A stretch of DNA of 64,000 nt, from NCBI GenBank assembly GCA_029263175.1, contig JAJCXZ010000026.1, positions 62,001 through 126,000 of the forward strand, written 5' to 3'. Position numbers and translations under genes: made by a program. Source of the stretch: Acidimicrobiales bacterium (GTDB taxonomy: Bacteria > Actinomycetota > Acidimicrobiia > Acidimicrobiales > Aldehydirespiratoraceae). Shown here piece after piece: positions 59,738 to 64,000 of this stretch; position 1 is the stretch's first letter, and the number at the start of each line of letters is the position of its first letter. The notes under the pieces were generated by a model. The model was given only the letters and a program-made list of their open reading frames with translations. It had not been told where the DNA came from and ran no database searches.

Positions 59738-60199
59738 CTAGTCCAGCCGGGTGAGTTTCTCCACCAGACCGTTGAGCGTCTGGATGTGAGCATCCTGCCG
59801 TTCGAGCAACCGCTCCACCGTCTGCCGGTGGGCGGCGAGCTCCATCTCATACTTGGCGGCCAGCGCATCGGTGGCATTGGCCAGATCCGTGCTGTGGGCT
59901 TCGGTCAGCCGTTGAACGCCGGCCGCAAGCTCGGCGACGATGGCGGTCAGATCCGCAACTTGTTGACCCAACGACACCGCGGACTCCGACGGCGCGGCAG
60001 GCGGTGTTGGCTCAGATGGCGGCAGCACTGGCGGCGAGGCCCCGGCCTCGGTCAGCGGTTGGGACGGGTGGCGACGCCGGGTCGCGGGCTCGGGCCGCTC
60101 GGCCTCCTCGATGCGTTGGCGCGCGGCGCGGACATGATCAAGGCCCATGCGACGGCGGGCCTCGCTGTAGCTCACATCCTCATCGTCACCGCGGGCCAT
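59738..60199 (-). CDS. Hypothetical coiled-coil protein
   Basis: 153 residues. Residues 1-40 are charged (YSEARRRMGLDHVRAARQRIEEAE), residues 45-75 are proline-rich, and residues 80-150 form a long heptad-patterned helix (VSLGQQVADLTAIVAELAAG ... VERLLERQDAHIQTL). No membrane segment and no family recognised. It occupies the place where lepB and rnhB normally stand between rplS and yraN. Confidence 0.75.
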   Translation of the reverse strand: MARGDDEDVSYSEARRRMGLDHVRAARQRIEEAERPEPATRRRHPSQPLTEAGASPPVLPPSEPTPPAAPSESAVSLGQQVADLTAIVAELAAGVQRLTEAHSTDLANATDALAAKYEMELAAHRQTVERLLERQDAHIQTLNGLVEKLTRLD

Positions 60200-60205
60200 G
60201 CGACG

Positions 60206-60211
60206 AGGCTA
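60206..60211 (-). promoter_or_regulatory. -10 hexamer of the coiled-coil gene, leaderless
   Basis: TAGCCT on the minus strand, 6-base gap to the ATG at 60199. Confidence 0.5.
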
Positions 60212-60279
60212 GGGGCCAAGCATCAGCCCCGTCGATTGCGAACCGGGTCGACGTTCGCCGAAATGCGAAGCAGACAGCT

Positions 60280-60627
60280 TCAGTTGAAGCGCTTTTCCTT
60301 GACCTTGGCTGCCTTACCGATGCGGTCACGGAGGTAGTAGAGCTTCGCGCGACGGACGTCGCCACGAGCACCGACCTCGATCTTCTCGACGATCGGGGTG
60401 TGCAGCGGGAAGGTGCGCTCCACGCCGACGCCGAAGCTGAGCTTGCGGACGGTGAAGGTTTCACGCACACCGGAGCCTTGGCGGCGGATGACGACACCCT
60501 CGAACAGCTGGGTGCGCTCGCGGTTGCCCTCGATGACGCGAACGTGCACCTTCAGTGCATCGCCGGGGCCAAAATCGGGGATGTCGTCCCGGAGGCTGAG
60601 GTTGTCGACAAGATCGGTGGGCTGCAT
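60280..60627 (-). CDS. rplS: 50S ribosomal protein L19
   Basis: 115 residues, standard length: [33 protein letters not shown] and [17 protein letters not shown] are characteristic. L19 lies at the subunit interface. A likely -10 (TAAACT, 60702-60697) gives a leader of about 65 bases after trmD. Confidence 0.97.
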   Translation of the reverse strand: MQPTDLVDNLSLRDDIPDFGPGDALKVHVRVIEGNRERTQLFEGVVIRRQGSGVRETFTVRKLSFGVGVERTFPLHTPIVEKIEVGARGDVRRAKLYYLRDRIGKAAKVKEKRFN

Positions 60628-60696
60628 TGCTGCCTCATACGGAACGGGAGGTGAGACTCGTGGAACTGGCTGGTCGGTTGACCGGGCCAGCAGTCG

Positions 60697-60702
60697 AGTT
60701 TA
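60697..60702 (-). promoter_or_regulatory. Possible -10 hexamer of rplS
   Basis: TAAACT on the minus strand in the 114-base gap between trmD and rplS, about 69 bases before the start. No good -35. Confidence 0.3.
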
Positions 60703-60741
60703 GGGGGGCGATGCCCCGGTCCCACCCTGCGATTGACAGGA

Positions 60742-61473
60742 TCAGAGGCCGAACTCCGTCAGCAGCTCCTGGTCGGCCGCCGTCAGTCCGCCCCGTGCCT
60801 CGATCAGATCTGGTCGGAGGCGGATGGTGCGAGCGAGTGCCTGTGCCTGTCGCCAGCGCTCGACCTTCCCGTGATCACCGGATCGCAGCACGGCCGGCAC
60901 GCTCCATCCTCGGAACTCCGCGGGCCTCGTGTAGTGCGGGTATTCGAGGAGACCATCGCTGAACGACTCGTCCTCGATCGATGTCGAATTGCCCAACACG
61001 CCAGGAACCAACCGACCCACGGCCTCGAGAATGAGGAGCGCGCCGATCTCGCCGCCGGCCAGAACGAAGTCACCAACAGAGACCTCGCCGTCGACCAGGT
61101 GGTCGCGCACTCGTTCATCGACACCTTCGTAGCGGCCGCACAGGAGCGAGAATCCCCCGGACTCCGCCAGTTCGTGAGCCATGGTCTGGTCGAAGCGGCG
61201 TCCGGCCGGCGAGAGGTAGAGCAGCGGCCGCGGGGGATCGATGGCCTCGACAGCACCGAACAACGGCTCGGGTTTCATCACCATTCCTGCACCGCCACCG
61301 AATGGTGCATCGTCGACGGTGCCATGGACATCGGTCGTGGTGGCGCGCAGGTCATGGGCTCGCACATCGAGCAGACCTACGCTTCGGCCTCTCCCGATGA
61401 CCGACTCGTCGGCCATCCGGTCGATCATCTCCGGGAAGATCGTGAAGATGTCGACGCGAAGAGACACGTCCAT
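60742..61473 (-). CDS. trmD: tRNA (guanine-N1)-methyltransferase
   Basis: 243 residues from the ATG at 61473, one base overlapping the rimM stop (TGATG). Knotted SPOUT motifs are visible: DDAPFGGGAGMVMKPEP, LLCGRYEGVDERV and SVGDFVLAGGEIGALLILEAV. It methylates G37 of tRNAs to prevent frameshifting. Confidence 0.97.
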   Translation of the reverse strand: MDVSLRVDIFTIFPEMIDRMADESVIGRGRSVGLLDVRAHDLRATTTDVHGTVDDAPFGGGAGMVMKPEPLFGAVEAIDPPRPLLYLSPAGRRFDQTMAHELAESGGFSLLCGRYEGVDERVRDHLVDGEVSVGDFVLAGGEIGALLILEAVGRLVPGVLGNSTSIEDESFSDGLLEYPHYTRPAEFRGWSVPAVLRSGDHGKVERWRQAQALARTIRLRPDLIEARGGLTAADQELLTEFGL

Positions 61474-61940
61474 CAACCGTTGTCCAGCTCAAAGAGCCCG
61501 GCAGGCACATCAACTCGGATCTCGACCCCCGGTTGGTAGGACACGATGAACTGCACCGGCACGAGGTGGCCCGTGTCGAGTTCGAGAATGTCGGAGGCCG
61601 GATTCTCGAGAACTCGAGCGACTCGGCCGCGGGGTTCGTCGTCCTGATCGATCACCATGGCATCGAACAGCTCGTGGATCCAGAGCTCATCGGGGTCATC
61701 GATGGGTTCTGCCGAAAGAACAGTGTTTCGGAGCGCCTCGGACTGATCGCGATAGTCCACACCCTGGAACTTCACGATGAACCCGTTCTTGTGCGGACGC
61801 GACGAAACGACGGTCATCGGACCGCCGGGAGTCGACAGAACCGACCCGGGATCGAGCCGTTCCGTTCGGTTGGACGTGAGTACGACGTTCACATCGCCGC
61901 GCACACCGTGCGGACTGGTGATGCGGCCGATTTCGAGCAT
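61473..61940 (-). CDS. rimM: Ribosome maturation factor RimM
   Basis: 155 residues, slightly short. LEIGRITSPHGVRGDVNVV at the start and the C-terminal PRC-barrel (ELWIHELFDAMVIDQDDEPRGRVARVLE ... DILEL) are clear. Needed for 30S maturation. The start at 61940 gives the conserved IGRI(T)SPHG; the longer upstream frame is rejected. Confidence 0.95.
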   Translation of the reverse strand: MLEIGRITSPHGVRGDVNVVLTSNRTERLDPGSVLSTPGGPMTVVSSRPHKNGFIVKFQGVDYRDQSEALRNTVLSAEPIDDPDELWIHELFDAMVIDQDDEPRGRVARVLENPASDILELDTGHLVPVQFIVSYQPGVEIRVDVPAGLFELDNG

Positions 61941-61965
61941 CGAATCGCTCGCTGACGCAGAGGCG

Positions 61966-62214
61966 TCAGTCGACGAACTCGACCTCGATGTTCGACAGGT
62001 CGTCGTCGACGCCGGCGGCACGCACGACGGTGCGAATCGCACCGGCCACACGTCCACGCTTGCCGATCACACGACCCATGTCGCCGTCACCGACAGTGAC
62101 GTCGAGCCGCAGGGCGCCGTCGTTGTCGCTGGTCGAGACGGACACAGCGTCGGGGTTGTCGACGATCTGCTTGACGACATATTCGCAAACCGCGGCAGCG
62201 GCGTCAGCGCTCAT
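61966..62214 (-). CDS. khpA: KH-domain RNA-binding protein KhpA
   Basis: 82 residues, one KH domain with the GKRGR loop ([22 protein letters not shown]). KhpA binds RNA and is encoded between rpsP and rimM across Gram-positive bacteria, as here. Overlaps the rpsP stop by 4 bases. Confidence 0.95.
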   Translation of the reverse strand: MSADAAAAVCEYVVKQIVDNPDAVSVSTSDNDGALRLDVTVGDGDMGRVIGKRGRVAGAIRTVVRAAGVDDDLSNIEVEFVD

Positions 62215-62600
62215 TCGTCGCCCTCGGCGTCAGCAGCGGCTTCTTCGGAGGGAGCGGCGGCGGCCTCAGCGGCCTCCGCATCCTTTTCGACCTGCTTCTT
62301 GCTCTTGCGAGCCTCACGCTCGGGAACAGCGGCATCAATGGCTTCACCGGTGTGTTCGGTCCATGCGCCAGAGATCTTCAGGAGCTTCTCGACACGCTCG
62401 GTCGGCTGGGCGCCGTGTCCGAGCCAGTGAACCGCACGCTCGTTGTCGATCTTGATGATCGAAGGATCCTGGCGGGGCTCGTAGGTGCCGATGATTTCGA
62501 TGAAACGTCCGTTGCGCGGGGAACGCGAATCGGCGGCAACAACGCGGTAGGTGGGCTGCTTTTTCTTGCCCATCCGCATGAGGCGGAGCTTGACTGCCAT
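62211..62600 (-). CDS. rpsP: 30S ribosomal protein S16
   Basis: 129 residues. The S16 core ([32 protein letters not shown]) ends near residue 82, followed by a lysine then alanine/glutamate-rich tail that is longer than usual. The ATG at 62600 is the conserved start; an upstream in-frame ATG at 62654 is rejected. Confidence 0.97.
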   Translation of the reverse strand: MAVKLRLMRMGKKKQPTYRVVAADSRSPRNGRFIEIIGTYEPRQDPSIIKIDNERAVHWLGHGAQPTERVEKLLKISGAWTEHTGEAIDAAVPEREARKSKKQVEKDAEAAEAAAAPSEEAAADAEGDE

Positions 62601-62744
62601 TTTCGTGTGGTCTTTCTTCGGAGATGAAATGCGCGGCGAAACGGGGCCGGGCAACCGGTTAATTCAATCTGGGGAGGGGGTCCGTTCCAACCTTCAGCGG
62701 GAATTCGCTGAGAAGAGGCGCTCGCCCGTCCGGACCATGCAGGG

Positions 62745-62750
62745 TAGCGT
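62745..62750 (+). promoter_or_regulatory. -10 hexamer of the 62759 gene, leaderless
   Basis: TAGCGT with an 8-base gap to the ATG at 62759. Confidence 0.45.
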
Positions 62751-62758
62751 CGGATTTC

Positions 62759-63358
62759 ATGGCGCCGACTGAGTCGGCTGCGACCGACGCCCCGCTGATG
62801 GATGTTTTTGTTGTCGACGCGTCCGGCGAGCTCTTGTCGTATGACCCCTCGGCCGACCCGGCCAACGAGGACCCGCTGCTCGACCTGAAGGCGATAGGGG
62901 TCGATGCGGTGCGGCAGCTTCGCGAAGTTCGGGCCACCGCCGGGCAACGACCCGGAGCCTTGACGGCTGGGACCGCCAGAGACGGCCATCGCGAGGAGAT
63001 CTTCCAGCCGGTGTTCGTGTCGCCTCTCGCGGCGCGCCGCATCTTTCTCACCGACGCTCCATTTGGTACCGGTAGCCAAGGGATGCACGTCGATCGGTCG
63101 AGCCGACGCGATCTCGGCGACACGCTGACGTGGCAGGTCAGTGTGCGCACAGGTCGGTGGCGACGCCCGAGGCCCGCCCTTCTCTACGTTCATCCCTCAC
63201 CGTCAGCGAACCTCACGGTCCTCGAACTCATCCCCGACCGTCCCCGGCGATTCCGTACGAAGTGTTTCATCCGCGTCGGTGTGATCGCCGTCGACAACCT
63301 CGGGGTGCGGCTCCGCCGCATCGCTCAACAAGACCGGTCGATCATCGTTCGGGCGTGA
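62759..63358 (+). CDS. Conserved-looking hypothetical protein, divergent from rpsP
   Basis: 199 residues with no recognised family. The N-terminus is acidic (DPSADPANEDPLLDL), the middle (about 75-110) reads FQPVFVSPLAARRIFLTDAPFGTG, and the C-terminal half is rich in arginine and beta-strand residues (CFIRVGVIAVDNLGVRLRRI). No signal peptide or membrane segment. The hexamer spacing and wobble bias support coding. It shares a 158-base divergent region with rpsP. Confidence 0.65.
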   Translation: MAPTESAATDAPLMDVFVVDASGELLSYDPSADPANEDPLLDLKAIGVDAVRQLREVRATAGQRPGALTAGTARDGHREEIFQPVFVSPLAARRIFLTDAPFGTGSQGMHVDRSSRRDLGDTLTWQVSVRTGRWRRPRPALLYVHPSPSANLTVLELIPDRPRRFRTKCFIRVGVIAVDNLGVRLRRIAQQDRSIIVRA

Positions 63359-63427
63359 CTTCCGAGCTGCCCGAGCATCGCAAGGGGCATCAACTCTTCG
63401 GATCGAGTCGATCATGAAGATCGCTCC

Positions 63428-63469
63428 CGGAAAACGGCGAACGCCGCCGACCCAGAAGGCCGGCGGCGT
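63428..63469 (-). terminator. Intrinsic terminator of the cold-shock gene
   Basis: On the minus strand the 9-base arms ACGCCGCCG and CGGCGGCGT (63469-63461, 63449-63441) are followed by a TTTT run near 63436-63429. Seventeen bases after the csp stop. Confidence 0.75.
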
Positions 63470-63485
63470 CTACCAGAGTGTTAGA

Positions 63486-63683
63486 TCAGATCGCGCGGAC
63501 GTTCTGAGCTTCCTCGCCTTTACGGCCAGGAGCGACGTCGAATTCGACGAGCTGACCCTCTTCGAGCGACTTGTAACCGTCGCCCGCGATGTTGGAGAAG
63601 TGAACGAAAACGTCGTCGCCACCATCTCGAGAAATAAAGCCGAAGCCCTTTTCATTGTTGAAGAACTTGACTGTTCCTTGCAT
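63486..63683 (-). CDS. Cold-shock protein (CspA family)
   Basis: 65 residues, one cold-shock domain. RNP1 is KGFGFIS and RNP2 is VFVHFS. It binds single-stranded RNA/DNA and acts as an RNA chaperone. It has a leader of about 45 bases, an AAGGA about 13 bases before the ATG, and AT-richer surroundings than neighbours, typical for csp genes. Confidence 0.96.
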   Translation of the reverse strand: MQGTVKFFNNEKGFGFISRDGGDDVFVHFSNIAGDGYKSLEEGQLVEFDVAPGRKGEEAQNVRAI

Positions 63684-63731
63684 AATAAACCACTTTTCCT
63701 TCGATCAGACCTGGTGTCCGACCTGTGCTGA

Positions 63732-63737
63732 AGCGTA
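63732..63737 (-). promoter_or_regulatory. Probable -10 hexamer of the cold-shock gene
   Basis: TACGCT on the minus strand, about 48 bases before the ATG, leaving room for a short structured leader. Confidence 0.4.
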
Positions 63738-63744
63738 GGGACTT

Positions 63745-63771
63745 CTGACGAGAAACCGCTTTTCTCGGTCA
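63745..63771. terminator. Hairpin between ffh and the cold-shock gene
   Basis: CTGACGAGAAA and TTTCTCGGTCAG pair with one bulged G around CCGCT. It lies 23-49 bases after the ffh stop; with no T-tract it may be a weak terminator. Confidence 0.45.
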
Positions 63772-63793
63772 GATCTTCACAAAGCAATCTCGG

Positions 63794-64000
63794 CTAGCTC
63801 AGCCCCGGAAAGCCTTCGCCATCGTCGAGGCCAGGGAGGCTGAGGGGCATCTTCGGGACTTTTGCCGGACCTTTTTCGGTCACGCGACCGCCGCCTTGCT
63901 TGTGTCGGCCTCCCTTCTTCCCCTTCTTTCCCTTCGCCTTCTGGCGCTGCTTCGGATTCATCTTCTTGGTTCCGAAGCCCGCGAACTGCTTCATCATCTT
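63794..64000 (-). CDS. ffh: Signal recognition particle protein Ffh, C-terminal end only
   Basis: Only the last 68 residues lie in the window; the frame is open through base 64000. MMKQFAGFGTKK and the lysine/glycine-rich tail (AKGKKGKKGGRHKQGGGR) match the end of the Ffh M domain, and the position next to rpsP is the conserved one in actinobacteria. Ffh binds signal peptides and 4.5S RNA to target proteins to the membrane. The tail ends PLSLPGLDDGEGFPGLS. Confidence 0.85.
   Translation of the reverse strand, partial: KMMKQFAGFGTKKMNPKQRQKAKGKKGKKGGRHKQGGGRVTEKGPAKVPKMPLSLPGLDDGEGFPGLS

Overview
The window is 64 kb of GC-rich bacterial chromosome, almost fully coding, with frequent GTG starts. 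Gene content and order point to an actinobacterium, probably of the Acidimicrobiia (Ilumatobacter-like); that placement is inference. The clues are the run ffh-rpsP-khpA-rimM-trmD-rplS ... yraN ... comM-dprA-xerC-whiG-(LytM)-rpsB-tsf-pyrH-frr-cdsA-dxr-rseP-ispG, followed by rimP-nusA-ylxR-infB-ylxP-rbfA-truB-ribF, plus a 29-codon homologue of the small actinobacterial ribosomal protein bL37. No CRISPR array, insertion sequence, prophage or tRNA gene was seen, and no gap between genes exceeds about 170 bases.

Bases 1-14,300 carry accessory metabolism: the 3' part of a sarcosine/dimethylglycine dehydrogenase-type gene, a TetR/drug-exporter pair around a shared palindromic operator, the GTPase YchF, a DUF885 protein, a PHP-domain protein, a PhnZ-like HD-domain oxygenase, a nucleotide-sugar-type SDR, bL37, a DCC protein, a two-gene NDP-forming acyl-CoA synthetase, a monooxygenase-like small protein and a queuosine salvage enzyme (Qng1). 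Bases 14,300-30,000 are dominated by nucleoside uptake and salvage: a BMP lipoprotein, ABC ATPase and two permeases (with a strong hairpin after the lipoprotein gene), adenosine deaminase, uracil phosphoribosyltransferase and a PfkB adenosine-kinase-like protein. Mixed in are a PhyH dioxygenase, an MFS transporter, an M16 protease lipoprotein, a 2-hydroxyacid dehydrogenase and an enoyl-CoA hydratase.

Bases 30,000-36,200 hold an M1 aminopeptidase, a metallophosphoesterase and riboflavin genes; the RibBA protein has a badly eroded DHBP-synthase half. Bases 36,200-64,000 are the translation, isoprenoid, phospholipid and competence core listed above, nearly all on the minus strand, with a few plus-strand accessory genes (M20 peptidase, a zinc-binding protein, two small proteins) inserted.

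The most general observation is promoter architecture. More than twenty genes have a TAGNNT/TANNNT hexamer ending 5-8 bases before the start codon, which predicts leaderless mRNAs. The high-output genes (BMP lipoprotein, rimP, nusA, tsf, comM, dprA) instead have clear Shine-Dalgarno sequences. Other points of interest are a repeated hairpin with an identical 14-base loop, a 35-base perfect palindrome, a degenerate LytM protein with a likely frameshift at a six-base homopolymer, and several small genes. I found no obvious new multi-gene defence or biosynthetic system; the window is largely core genome.
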